From contig OY725490.1 of NCBI GenBank assembly GCA_963281255.1, forward strand, positions 744,001 through 808,000: a stretch of 64,000 nt of DNA, written 5' to 3'. Within the stretch, counting starts at the first letter, position 1; every line of letters starts with the position of its first letter. This stretch comes from Aphrocallistes beatrix. Its lineage: Eukaryota; Porifera; Hexactinellida; Sceptrulophora; Aphrocallistidae. The notes below the pieces were generated by a model, which saw nothing but the letters and a program-made list of their open reading frames with translations, had not been told where the DNA came from and searched no databases. Shown piece after piece: positions 48,301 to 61,100 of the stretch. Both the position numbers and the translations under genes were made by a program.

Positions 48301-51300
48301 TTCAAATATTTTCTCCGCAAATTAGCATCCTATATCGTTTATTGTAACTGAACCATGGATACATTAGAGAAATCCTTAATGGTGAAAGACATCAATAGCA
48401 TCATCAGCCATGTTTAGCAAACATTTCATCAAGTCATTGGACTATTGATGAGCCATGATAACGTTATACGTAATTTAATGGTGCCATCAATAGTGCTGAT
48501 CTTAGTGTTGCAACTGAGTGTCAGGTTTATGGCTATGCCATTTGAATTGGCTTGATAGCCGCAAAAGTAAGATTTCTCAGGTTATACTATTTAAATTACT
48601 TAGCTCCTCCCTCTCTTACTCCTGTCTCATCTACAACTTACATCTCTACCATCGATCCATCTTCTTGTGCCGTTTCAATCGGTGTAAACTGGTCCACTTC
48701 TTTACAAAATCACAAACAAATCCTGTACGAGAATGGAATAGAGATAGCATCAATCGATTATCCACTCACTTCATATTCCCAAAATACTACAATACAACTC
48801 AATAGAGGGTACAATTACTCTGTAGCTACCAGCAATTGCTATGAAGTTTCTTCACAATTCGAAAGCGCTATCATATCTCCCATCAAAAGTGAGTTCAGAA
48901 AGAATTTTCAATTGACATTTGTTAACTCTAAACGTCTTCACTATCTAAATTACTTGATTATTTACTAAAAACTTATTAATCATTGAAGAAAGCAATCAAA
49001 CCAATCTCAATTACTAATCTACAGGAAGCAAATAAGATCATTGCACATCATATATCAATAAATTACAGTCGATTATCTCCCTTGGCTGGAATTGGGATAT
49101 TTCCCGGGAAACGAGAAGTCAAATATATGTGCGGGATCCCGGTCCAGCAACACTAGTTAAAATTTATACAAAATTAAAAGTGGAGAATATTAATATTTTA
49201 TCTGTACTGATAAACAGAAATAGCAGTCATTTACATCGACCAATCATATCTCGAGGCCAAAGAATTATTAGAACTTGTTTGTGGGGAGCAGGGTATTATA
49301 CAGCCTTCCAGAGATACGCTCCTAATCTAAAATTTCTAAATTTTCATACTCCTAAATCGCTAAATAACATTACAATATTGGCTAAATTGGGTATTTTTCT
49401 AGATTTTTACGCTCCTAAACACTTTGCGGCTTAAAATCATACGCCTAAAGGAGCGTCTCGCGCTCCTAGATAATCCCCTGGTGGGGAGACTGTACACTTT
49501 ATCATAAATGGGGAATTTGTATTAATTAGTATTGAAATTCCACATTTCTAATCAAAATTCTACATTGGTTTCCTGATCAAAATTGGATTGGGTGAACTCC
49601 ACGTAGTTTCCATTAATAAATTATTTTCAAATTTCAAAGTCAACTGTGAAGGTAAAGCCCTGATTGTGTGTTGGGATAGTTTTCGATGTTTCGTGAAATG
49701 TCTGTCGAAGTTGTGTGAGAGATTTGTAAAAGACAGATATCACACACCGTCTATGCCATAAGAATTCTCCAATGATAAGAGTAGCAATAACAATATGTAT
49801 AGTCTTGTTTCTGGTGAATATTTCTCGTAGAAATGTATGGTATTATTTGTCAATTATTGATGTATAGGTATCAAGAACATCTTGCTTCCCGAAAATGGCT
49901 AATATTTGATAAAAAATCTATATTTTATTATTTTTAATTAGGTTACAACATTACAAGCAATAATGTCAGTATTCTCTACAATGAGAGTAGTAACACACTA
50001 CATCTCCACTGGGTTAGTACACAGTAACTGATTGAGAGTTTCTATCTCATATATTTATCTCTGATTTGTATTTAATTAGGATTTGACTCAAGATTCGGAT
50101 CAAATTCTCCTCATTGAATATTTCTTGCAAGTCAACTATACTTACACTCAAGACTGTGTCACAGAATATTTCAACACTCAAATCACACTCAGTCTCTTCT
50201 CAAGTATCACGGAACATTCTATGCAGTTGGTGCACCACAGCTTTTATACTGTAAACGGATTGTCAACGGAGATACCAGTTAGCTTGCAACTCGTGAGGCA
50301 ATGTGGTCAAGCATTTCCACAGAAGATCTTAGGATCAATAAGTAGTAAGTATTATCCTGACTTATATCATTAACATTCTATCCTAGAAGCACTTAGCTTG
50401 CTTCGTGCTGCACTGCTATAGAACATTTCATGCCTTTGTTCATGAGTCGCCGATGCTAATAAAATAATTACAATAGCCGCCTATTCGAGTTAAAGTCAGA
50501 TGCCATAATCAATTGGTTTCCATGCTCCGATCATTTTAAGAATAATGAGCATGCTTCGAATTGACTTCGATTAATACTCTTCATCAAATATATTATAAAA
50601 GTGCCATTTGGAGGGCGAAAATGCTGCAAATCGCTTTAAACATTGAAAATAGTCATTCAGTGCATAAAGAACTAAAACAGCTCATTGACTCATTACCCAA
50701 TGACCCTTTGACACATTGACACATGACTCATTATGTGACCCAGTAACCCATCAAGTGAAGGATTTATACATGACGACGCATGGTAAACTCTGTCTCGCAT
50801 ACGCTATTGGAGGCTAAATTCCTCTGCAGTTCATTTTACTTTAGTTTGCATTCAATAATCTGGAGCTGTCATGTCTTATAATACGTCTATTGCGCGGAAC
50901 GTTCTCTTTCGTATCGGCAATATTTATCCATTACTTCAGTATTACGATTGAGTAATCAAAGGTATTAGAGTATCTCCATACAAAATGTGGTTATAGGCTT
51001 TGTAACGACTAAATTATGTTGAATTTGTTTCGTAATTTAGCTTTTCTTTCTTACGTCTCACCATCAACATCAACATACATCTCTACTATCGATCCATCAT
51101 CTTGTGTTGCTTCAATCAATGTAAGCTTTCCTGCTCAAAATTACTCGCAAATCTTGTACGAGAACGGAATTGAGATAGAATCACTGGATTATCTACTCAC
51201 TTCATATTCCCATAATACTACACTACTACTCAATAGCGAGTACAGTTATTCCATAACTTCCAGCGACTGCAACGGAATATCCCCACAGTCCGAAATTGCT

Positions 51301-53974
51301 ACAATCTCTCCAATCACAAGTGAGTTTCAGAGGAAATAAAATAGTTGAATATAATCGAAATCTATTCGTTTAGGAGGTATCATGTATTTTTCGAGAGGAT
51401 GAATCATAATACAAAATTCAATTATTTGTAAATTTCTCAACTTGAAAATATAAAACCTCGAATACGTTTCGTATAGAAAAAACGTTCCAAATTTATTTCA
51501 TTTTCTTCCAATAGGCTATAACTTCACAAAGGATGATGTCAGTATTCTCTACAATGAGAGCAGTGACTCAATAGATCTCCACTGGGTTAGTACACTGTTA
51601 CAGGCTGGAGAGTGGAGTTAAGTAATAAAAGCATTATCTCTGTCTTGTCTATAATAGAACCTAACTCAGAATTCCTTTCAAATTCTACTCATTGAGTACT
51701 TCTTGCAAATCAACTATACTTACACTCAAGATGGTGTAGCAGAGTATTACCTCAATCAAACCACATTCTCTCTCTTCTCAAATATCACGACCTCTTCCCT
51801 ACAGTTGATTGATCATACCTTTTCTACTAACAATGGATTGTCAACAAACATATCGGTTAGCTTGAAACTCATGGAACAATGTGGACAAGCACTCCCACAG
51901 AGAATACTCTTGGGATCATTCAGTAGTAAGTATTAACTAATATAATTTTAATGCAGTTACCGCAGAAGTATTTTACTTCAAATATCTAAACCATCCGAAA
52001 GTTACTTCGCTGACTGTCGTCTGTGATGCGTCAGATCATTTAAAAGTTACTTTCGTTCAATTTTCAAAGGTGGATTGAAATCTCCAATTATGTTTAATAA
52101 ATCACATACAAAGGTTCACTCAATCACTGTGTAGGAGTGGATCCATTGATTGGGAAAGCACAATAGTTGCAGTTGCAGTTGCTACAAAGTATATACAAAT
52201 TTGTGACGCTGCTCAATCACTTTGCCATACAGCTCTTATATTAAATATACCTATGGAATGCATTGCCTGTAACTTAGGCTTATAAAATAACAATTGGATT
52301 CATTTGTTTCATTCCTGCATCTGGAAAGATATCCGAAACATTAAATCTTTAAAAACTGAAAGTACATTGATGCGATATATCTCAGGTATTGGTAATTAAG
52401 AATAGCATCAGTGATGGGGAAATTCTCAATTATTGACGACGCAGAGTGTGTTAGATATTTCTGATGGGAACCTGCCAAGATGCATTATTCCCAAGCTGGT
52501 GTACCAAAAAACATCAGTAACTAGTACTCGTAGATACCATTGTTATTGCTGTAGCCGCTGTCTATAACCATAATGAAGAATATCTGTGATCTTAGAGCAA
52601 TTGAACTTTGTATTGTGGTTTTTAAGCAGTTTTGAATCCTTAATATGCACTTAATTAATGATTATCAATTCTTATAGCTACCACTCCGTCTGTAGAAAAT
52701 GCTGCTTTCAACAGTGGTAAGTTTCAGACATATTTATATATATAAAATCTACTGCAAAGAATTGATTGTTGATTTATAATCAACTCAGAACATTTCCTAT
52801 ACGTATGAATTCTTATATTTAGTTATCCCTGGGAGCATTTTGGGATTGATAGGATTTCTCATTCTTGCCGCATGCATTTTTCTCATCATCGTCGTCAGCG
52901 TTGGAATGTATATCTATTGGAAGCATTCGAAGGAAGAAGGTCAGTTATATCTCTCTGAGTGATTATAAATTAAGAATTGTCTATAATATTTATGAATGAT
53001 ATCTAATAGACACTAATCAAACAAATGAGGGAAAAGATAAAGAGTAAGTTTATTCTGGATGGAGTATATTAAACCACTGCTCTCATCTTTTGATATTTAT
53101 AGTATTAAATCGTAAAAAATAGCATTTCCAATACAGTAGATACTGGTTAATAAGAACATCGTTAGGTGTCAATCAAAATGTTCCTATAACCTGTGTGTGT
53201 TTACACAGTATTGGACAATAAGATACTAACAGTGCAGGATTCTTCAGTGAACTCAGGCTTGGGAAATTTTATCTAAAATCTAATATGCTAGAAGAGTGAC
53301 TTTCTAGTCGCACCATTTTTTGTAATAAGGTTCTGCACGTGAATATAGAAAATGACATTTTAAAATTTGCACAGAAGAGTATTAGAAGATTAGAATTGTT
53401 GTTTTAGTTCATTTTGATATTGAGTTGTGAATTTCTGAATGATGAATAATAGGATAAATTAAGTTAAATTGTTCTTCTATTGGTTATGAGAATAACTGTA
53501 GATGCGACTAAGAATCGAAAGATTTTCGATCTATAAATACAGTCAAACGTTTTATTTACATACATAGTACCTATCTTCTATAATTCTGTAGTCTTGAGCT
53601 GAATCAGAAAGAAACCGATCAAGCAAAATCTCCAAACGATAGCGTAAGTTCCTTGAGAGAAATACAATTATTACTGTACTTGTATATTGATATTATGATT
53701 ATGCATTTACAATACTGGTAGTTTCAAATTCATATCCTGATTGAAACACCACTTATCGCCTACATTCGCGCTTTGCGCACTCTCGTAGCGCGTCTGGCAA
53801 ATATTTTATATTCGAAAAGTTCCATTCGAAGAGATATTCAGCATTGATAATAATGACTACTTTCACCAATCCATTTCGAAATATTTTATGTTTATATTTG
53901 TCTATCACATTTATTCATTTCCTCTCCTCTAGGCTCCCAATAATATCTATGCTAATCCAGAAAATTGTGATTGA
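42330..53974 (+). CDS. Gene E: Ig/FN3 receptor with YANP tail
   Basis: Exons: 42330-42420, 44997-45374, 47468-47755, 48604-48888, 49942-50012, 50080-50344, 51041-51319, 51515-51585, 51658-51925, 52678-52716, 52823-52939, 53010-53043, 53592-53643, 53933-53974. They sum to 2280 nt, a multiple of three, with every join in phase and no stop until the end (759 residues). Order: signal peptide (MDKSLQN...FLISGLTLYVQ), divergent Ig-like domain, two FN3-like domains in a row, split FN3-like unit, FN3-like, split unit, linker, membrane span (LIGFLILAACIFLIIVVSV), charged tail, and NIYANPENCD before the stop. Many NxT/S sites fit an extracellular role. The Ig-like exon has lost both usual cysteines (VVIKYEL, LLDFGFS). 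Compared with gene A, one split unit and the second Ig-like exon are absent. No family name is known to me. Confidence 0.78.
42756..43391. mobile_element. GGACCTGTCA inverted-repeat element
   Basis: The left end (GGACCTGTCACAAAAA, then GGTCGGGGGGACC) and right end (CCCCCGGACCAATTTTTG, then TGACAGACC) are inverted copies over about 35 bases. Further GGTCC/GGACC words lie inside. No clear flanking duplication was found. It lies in intron 1 of gene E. Confidence 0.6.
43624..44135. mobile_element. hAT-like element filled with GGGTCACT minisatellite (copy 1)
   Basis: Ends CAGAGTGGACCATGGGTCAC and GTGACCCATGGTCCACTCTG. ATATGCAT flanks both sides (43616-43623 and 44136-44143), an exact 8-bp duplication as in hAT elements. 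The interior is tandem CTGGGTCA/CATGGGTCA in both orientations around a unique core (TTTTAGAAGGTTATAAG). It lies in intron 1 of gene E. Confidence 0.9.
44150..44530 (-). repeat. Type I dispersed repeat copy (reverse)
   Basis: It matches 20256-20650 in reverse: the tail (ATTGATTGAAGAAACTG), TTGGAGTCTTTTGGCTATG, ATGACGTCAT and the head (CGCGCAGTTAAGCAAGCGAAG). Confidence 0.6.
44700..44795 (-). repeat. GC-rich head fragment of type II repeat
   Basis: Contains GACTCTGCGGACATGTAG and AAGCAAGCGAAGCATGCTTG, the head shared by the type II repeats, without the body. Confidence 0.5.
45416..45600 (+). repeat. Single arm fragment of a CATAGCC palindromic element
   Basis: It begins CATAGCCTACCTAAG and shares ATGCAGAATG and GGCATATATAAAT words with the arms of elements 1 and 2. 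The opposite arm and flanking duplication are missing. Confidence 0.55.
45955..46560 (+). repeat. Type II dispersed repeat, three tandem units
   Basis: The head (GCTCTTCGTTTGCTTTCGC, then CTGCGGGCGCCTGGAG) is followed by three diverged units of about 140 bases, each holding a CCCCATGTCAACCGTTG-like and a TTGTTTACTTTAT word. It ends in the AAATGTGCACATAATC stretch. Confidence 0.65.
49244..49490. repeat. Partial CTAGATAATCCCC repeat
   Basis: The end ACGCCTAAAGGAGCGTCTCG...CTAGATAATCCCCT matches, reversed, the stretch 15899-15960. Only one terminus is clear. It lies in a gene E intron. Confidence 0.4.
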
Positions 53975-54308
53975 CTCAGGACTAGCGTTCACTAACTTTA
54001 ATAGCACTTTTGAACTAATCCATCATCTTTTCATTTCCTATTTACTCAGTGTGTATCATATTCCTCTTAGTGACATACTTCTATTTATCTCTCATTTGTA
54101 TTTACCAGTTCATATATTCAATTATTAATTATTTTTCGTAATTCATCAATTATCGAGAATATGAGCTTACTTTATAACAACAATCTTCGAAGCAAAACGA
54201 AAGCAATGTTTTTTAAAAATATGAAATAATAGGTTGTAATTAATAATGGATTTCTCAAACCTCATTGCATTAGTAAAGTCAAATTCAAATTCTACCTAAT
54301 GCGTAGTA

Positions 54309-54816
54309 GCAGTATCCGATGGTAAACGGAACTTTCGTCTCAGGGAATTTCGTATCCGGAAATTTGGTCTCGGAATTTGGTCTCTTGGAAATCTCGTATC
54401 CGGAATTTTCGTATCCGAAATTTTCGTCCCCGGCATTTTTGTATCATTAGAGACTAAAATAAATGGGCACTAATATGTAAGGAACGGAAAGTGTGGCTTT
54501 TGGAGTGGAGTATGTTTGAAAAAAAGGGTGAAAATGGGGCATTTTGATTGAGAAATCAGTAGGTGCGAAAGGGGTATTTCAGGGAACGAAAATTCCAGGG
54601 ACGAAAGTTCCGCCATTCATATGATTGTTATCTTAAGAAATATAAGATGACCGTGAAGAGTATCATTTTTAATTACTTAAAAAGAAACATTTTGATACGA
54701 AAATTCCAGGTACGAAAATTCCGGATACGAGATTTCCAAGAGACCAAATTTCCGAGACCAAATTTCCGGATACGAAATTTCCTGAGACGAAAGTTCCGCC
54801 ATTCGTATCCGATACT
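54309..54816. mobile_element. Inverted-repeat element of GTATCCGGAAATT words
   Basis: The outer 140 or so bases on each side are inverted copies (GGAACTTTCGTCTCAGG at left, CCTGAGACGAAAGTTCC at right), made of repeated TTTCGTATCCGG and TTTGGTCTC words. The centre is unique. Open frames through it come from the repeat. No clear target duplication was found. Confidence 0.65.
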
Positions 54817-54857
54817 ATTAATCCAGCGTTATAAAATGTTCAATTGGATAACTCATT

Positions 54858-54893
54858 TTAAACCTAACTAAGGTTGACCTTAGTTAGGTTTAA
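54858..54893. repeat. Short perfect palindrome
   Basis: AAACCTAACTAAGG and CCTTAGTTAGGTTT face each other across TTGA, just 3' of the inverted-repeat element. Confidence 0.7.
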
Positions 54894-54908
54894 AACGGAG
54901 GTTAACCA

Positions 54909-54974
54909 AGATACTCTCATACTACGTATTGTCGTTTGATTTTTCAACTGATAATACGTAGTATGAGAGTATAT
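54909..54974. repeat. Hairpin with 20-bp stem
   Basis: ATACTCTCATACTACGTATT and AATACGTAGTATGAGAGTAT are exact complements around a loop of about 22 bases. Confidence 0.75.
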
Positions 54975-55107
54975 TTTATTTCTTTGCATCGATTAACTGA
55001 TACATTTGGGTGATTAATTCATATAACAAAACAACAATAAACAAATTAGGGCAAAAACCTGAGAACAGAAAAGTAGGGATAAAAGTTCATATGAAAATAT
55101 GAAATAA

Positions 55108-58100
55108 CTAAGCTAATTCTGCGTTGCCACCTGAATGTTCTGGATTAGCATACACATCCTCTGCAATCTGAGGCTAGAAGAGAGAATAAATGGTGAAACA
55201 TAAGATGCATTAGAATGTTAAATATCTTTTTATTGTAGTGAACGATCATAAGCTATGGATATTATCAAGGCAATACTGCATATAGGTTGATTGCGTTACT
55301 ATTGGGACATATCTCCATGGACATTTTAGTGCCCATACATATTAAATTTCATTGGTCAATTGGGACAAATATGACTTTAGATATTTCCAGATTAAAGAGT
55401 TGACTGTAAAAAAGTAAATACAGCACACCTTGACCAAGATCATGAATATTGTAAAATTGTTCGTATAGTTTCTAAATAGAATCAATTTGATTCTGGCACA
55501 ACATGTTGGTGGTTCTTTCACTATAAGTTGATAAGCATACTTGTAGCTACCTGTTCAATCTTCTTCTCTAGATCATTCTGTCCAAACCTTAAAAGGAACA
55601 AAATAATAGAATAGAATAATTGATTATGAATAAGCACTGAACTGTAAGATGTAAGGAAGTTTTGCACAGGGCTGGGGTTGGTTAACCGATTTTAGGGCTC
55701 AGTCATTTGGTTTCCTCCAGGGCGGTTAACCGGTTAACCGATGTCAATATAAATTAGTAAAAATATGGATTTTTGGACTAATCTTTAACCTGGTATTAAT
55801 AATTTTATAATTTTCAGTGGTCTCGAAATATATTATATGATTATAAAATAGGAATTATACTGTATTATCAAAATTTTAGAAGCAATATTCATGATTCTCC
55901 GTAGAAAAACAATGAAATTAGTGTAAATATTTATAAAATAAAGCCGATCGAGGATTTCCTTAACCGTTAACCGGGATTGACGGCGGTTAACCGGTTAACC
56001 GAATCCAGCCTTGTTTTGCATTTACATATACGTCTTCGCCAGTAAGAGTATTCATACTTGGTGTAACAAAATTGGAATAATTTTACATTCTGGGAAATTC
56101 CTACTTGGCGTGGAGCATGCATATAGTACAGCTGTATTATGAATATATATTCAAGGAATTTCATTTTAGATTTAGAAAAAATCAATGATACAGGGTCATT
56201 CAGATTTCAAGTTTAGGGAGTTATTGTGATTCCCTATTGGTCAATAGAATCAATGCCAACTGTAATGTTAAATCCTTGGATTCTGATTTTGATGATACAT
56301 TTTAACACTTTTTGTGAAAAAGTTTGAAGATTTTGCAGAATTTGTCAGGTCCGATTCTCCATCATATAAGGAGTATATAGTCCAAATTTGGTGCAATTTA
56401 GCCCAATAGAATTTTCAGGCGCGAGCATACGGGAGTACGTACGTTATACAACAATCATGACAAAAGGCGTCCCTTATACTAGGAGCTCCATTAAAAACAG
56501 TAAGCATTCTAGTACAATTTCGACTAAATATTTCAAAGAGTTATATAAACTTACCCCTTAATTTTCTGTCCATTTACTGAATATGAGCCTATTAATACAT
56601 GTAATCTATAAACTGAGATAATGGGACAAGTAGAAGCCTAGGGTAGCGGATATACGAAATCTACAGAGTATAGAGACAGAAGAAGTGGATGAAATCGCTC
56701 ATTTGTTCAAAAAATACTTATATTTAATACGATTTCGTAGGAATTAGAAGTTGAGGCAAATTTTTCATTGTTCCTCTTGTACTCTTAATTTTTTGAAAAG
56801 GTTAGATTATTGAGGGCATGCTTAATTTCCGGGATAGGACGGGTTAAGATGCCTAATTTCCGGGACGGGACGGGTTAAGATACCTAATCTCCGGGACGGG
56901 ACAGAAAAGGTACCTAATTTCCGGGACGGGGCGGGTTAAGATACCTAATTCCCGGGACGGATTCCGTCCCGTCCCGGAAATTAGGCATGCCCGATTATTG
57001 ACACTACTAAAATTTAGTTATTATCCCAGTAGGTCATTACAGTGGTAGTCAGATGTAAGCTGGTAGTCGCAGTTTCCTTCTTGATAAACTTCTGGAATTA
57101 GATGAAACTACCCCCTATCCAAAACTACTGAAAACTGTAAGATTTCGTACTTATTACACAATGAATAACTTGTGTTCTCTGCTATGTAGAGATATCCCTA
57201 CTTTGCGCAGAAAAAATTCTTAATTTAAGAGCAATCTAACTAACCTCTCCTTCTCATCATCGAATAGCATGTGAACATTCCCCAAACTACTAAGATTATG
57301 AGCAGAACAGAAAAGAAGAGAATTCCGAAGCAAATGATCCCCAAAATGCTTGCGATAAGAGCTAAGAAAGGAATTCTAGTTAAAGATACCGCCCGTGAAA
57401 AATCCATAGGTTTGGCTTACAGCATATATCAAGAATAGAGATATATAAGATGTTAAGCGTGGGCAGGTAGTGCAATTAAAAAATATTGAGACATGCCAAA
57501 CAGTTTTTGGTTCACATTTCTAGTTTTTGAATTACAGCGTCTCAAAGTCGGTTTTTTCCGTTTTTCCCTAGCACATCTTAATGGTAAGCCCTCCTGCACT
57601 CTGTGATTTTTTTAAAGCACATGTTTGGATCAAATGCTTCGAAAATTTATTCATAGATAGTCTATCATATTTGCCACTTCATAGGACCAAAAGAAAGTTA
57701 AAATTTTAAAAATTGTAAATTTTATCGGTGTCCGAATAAAAAGGGCCAAAAAACGGCGAAAAAAGTCCGATTTTCTTTGCAAATCAGCAATAAAACCACA
57801 AATTTATAAAATATCAAAAATTGAGTGGTCCTACGCTCATCGCCTAATGATATGGAACAACTCCTGAAATTTTCAAACCTCTATCTCAAAGCAATTTTGA
57901 GTTAAAATTTTTGAAAGACGGTCAATTTTGGAATTTTAAAGTCCCGAGATATAGGGATTTGAAGTTTTGATTGTAAGAACGATGTAAAATGAGCTATTAA
58001 CGAAAAATAAAAGCATCCATGGACATTTAATCGCGTGTATACTAATTAATTAGATGTATTCCAACAGATTTTGGTGAAAATAGCAAAATTATACTGAAAA

Positions 58101-61100
58101 TTCACAAATTACCTTGAGGCCCCTAACCCCGAATATTTTGAACCAATTAGGGAATGTAAATCATATTCCTAGCAGTACAATGTATAATTCATCGGTTTAG
58201 AATGAATAAAGAGCTACCAAAAAGTATATTAGGAAGTTAGAGCGAGAGTCTACGACTTTAGTTTTCAAGTTAGGATTTTCGAAAAATGCTACGTCATCAC
58301 GTGATAAAAATTTGAAACTTAGCATTCCATTCCATGTAGTACATTTATTATTTAAGAATCAGATATATACCGTCTTGAAAAGTATATTAGGAATTGAGAG
58401 CTAAGAATTTTGGTGTATATTTCCCGAGATATGGAGGAATCTGTTTTTGGACCATAAATGGGGGGGCTTTGACTAAAATTTGGAGATCAATGATTTGAAC
58501 TTCCAAAATAATCATGTTGGGTGCTTCAAAGTTTCTGTATACATTGCTAGTGACTATTGCATTGTTTTTTGAGTATAATAGCTACTTTTGGGAACTTATT
58601 TCATGACAAGATTCACCATTTTCTAATATATTCAAAGTTCTCCATAGAATTTGTATTACAACAAAAACGATGATTAGTCTAGAAATATTTACTTTTTGAC
58701 AAAGAGATGTTTGAGGAACCTATATATTATCATATATATCCTTTCATTTAAGATTATTATAGATTATATATCTTCAATAGTTTTTAAGCATTGACATCGA
58801 GCACTTTGGGGGCCATAGAGTGGTTTGATGTCCGAACTTTACCTACAATATACTATAACTTACGAACTAATGGTCCGATCTGAACAAACTTTTTTTTTAA
58901 ATGTTCAGAATTTTTTTCTATACACAATAGCTAATATCACAACGGCCATTTCCCGAGCATTTTAGAAATGAAGTCCCTCATAAAGATATTTTTGATTGGA
59001 TTTCAGGTGCCTCTTTTTCTAATTCATCTGTTTTATAATATTTAAAGGGGCCAAAACCATTTTGAGGTTCGTATAATTGAAAAAATATCAGATAAGTTAG
59101 AAAATAATTGATGAATGCCCCGCAAAATCACGAATAACTTTCCGATTTTTAGTACGCCTGAGCTTTAGGTGCCCAGTTCTAGAATATCAAAATAAATACC
59201 GTCCAACAAGTACGATTAGATGGTAGACTACTCAATAATCCGATGGAATTGACAATAAAAAATTCCACAATTTTTTTTAATGTTTTGCGATGTTTTTCGA
59301 GGGCGGTATCCTTAAATTGAATCAAATGTGTGAAATTTACTCTAATACTTTGGTAGAATAGTATGTGAATCAGAGTGGACCATGGGTCACTGGGTCATGG
59401 GTCATGGGTCACTTGGGTCACATAAATCGCTGGGTCAGTTGGGTCATGGGTCACGACCTCTTGACCCAGTGACCCAGGTGACCCAGTGACCCAGTGACCC
59501 AGTCACTGGGTCACTGGGTCACTGGATTACAGGGTCATGGGTCACTGGGTCACTGGATTACAGGGTCATGGGTCACATGGGCCACATAAATCGATGGATC
59601 ATCTCTGTAGTTTTAGAAGGTTATAAGAATAAATTAATTGGTTAACATCATTTACTTGTATGTGTTGTGTTAAACTAGTCTGGGTCACTGTGTCACGTAC
59701 TGGGTCACTGGGTCACATACTGGGTCACTGGGTCACGTACTGGGTCACTGGGTCATGGGTCACTGGGTCATGGGTCACTGGGTCATGGGTCACTGGGTCA
59801 TGGGTCACTGGGTCATGGGTCACTGGGTCATGGGTCACGCATGCAATGGGTCAGATGGGTCATGGGTCACTGTAAGTGACCCATGGTCCACTCTGATGTG
59901 AATGCTACTTTAAAAATTGAAGTTCATATCTGAGTCTAACTGACCAATGTTTGATCCAACAGGTTCAGGAGGTCCAGGTGCGAATTCTATTGGAGAGCAG
60001 AATTACGTAATATTATATGTATACGTATAGGTAAGTATTGAGTCAAAATCGGGTTTATGACATCAATCTTTGCACACATTGTTCATAGTAATTTCAATAG
60101 TAACTTCATCGGGTTTTTTGTCGTCCATAAAATGTATCAAATGGACAATAAAGTCGATTTCGACTGAACATGATCATTAGAATGACTGATGTACTACAAA
60201 AGTAGAGTATCGCTAGTACGAACATGAATTAGACGAAACTCCAAAATAGAAGTTAACTTTTAAAATCCTTAACGTATAGCAAAAATACTACAAATTACCT
60301 CAAGTAAAACGTGTTACAGTTAATGCATACACTTTTCGACGTTTTTTGCCGAATTTTCTAACAAAATTCCACTGTAGTTAGCTTTCTGCTTTTTGCAAAA
60401 TGAGGGAATTACCTGACGTAAATGATCCCAAAACGATTCTATGCGGAAAGGTTTGTCCACATTGTTGCATGGGTTGTAAGCTAACCGACATCTCAATTGA
60501 TGTGTCGCTGTTATTTGCAGAGAAGTGGTGAGGTGGTAAATATACTGAATGACTTGTGGCATTTGACAATAGGTGGAAGTTGGAGGTGTTTGAGAAAGAT
60601 GACACTTTACCATCTCGAGTATAAGTGTGGTTAACTTGGAGATAATACTGGATGAAGACATTCCGAAACTCATTCTGCATATTAGAAGTCTACATGGATG
60701 ATATGGGGGAATCATAACAACATTGCTAACTCATTGCATTAATGCAATACAAGACTGGATTAGGCTAACCGCCGTCAATCTCAGTTAACGGTTAAGGAAA
60801 TCTTAGATCGGTTAGCTGATCGGCTTTATTTTATAAATATTTACATTAATTTCACTGTTTTTCGACGGAAATTCATGAATATTACTTCTAAAAATTTGAT
60901 AATACAGTCTCATTCCTATTTTCTAATCAGATAGTATTTCGAGAACACTGAAAATTATAAAATTTTTGATACCAGGTTAAAGATTAGTCAAAAAATCCAT
61001 ATTTTTGCTAATTAATATTGACATCGGTTAACCCAGGGCTGTCCAACTATATTTACTTCGGGCCGCAACTGCTTCATACCATTTAGTGGCGGGCCGCAAT

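Larger units (their letters stand above)
53975..55107. other. Region between the 3' ends of genes E and F
   Basis: Genes E and F converge here. The stretch holds the long inverted repeat (54309-54816), two short perfect hairpins (54860-54975) and nothing recognisable as coding. Confidence 0.5.

Noticed and set aside
48518-48805. Alternative frame over the FN3-like exon of gene E
   Set aside because: The overlapping frame gives the conserved FN3-like sequence (SSTTYISTIDPSSC, NGIEIASIDYPLTSY); this one is its shadow.
54563-54871. Open frame rich in FRERKFQGRKF-like words
   Set aside because: It follows the repeated ACGAAAATTCC words of the inverted-repeat element and ends outside it; not a gene.
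59660-59875. Open frame of repeated GSWVT words
   Set aside because: It is the translation of the GGGTCACT minisatellite inside a transposon; no splice or start context supports it.
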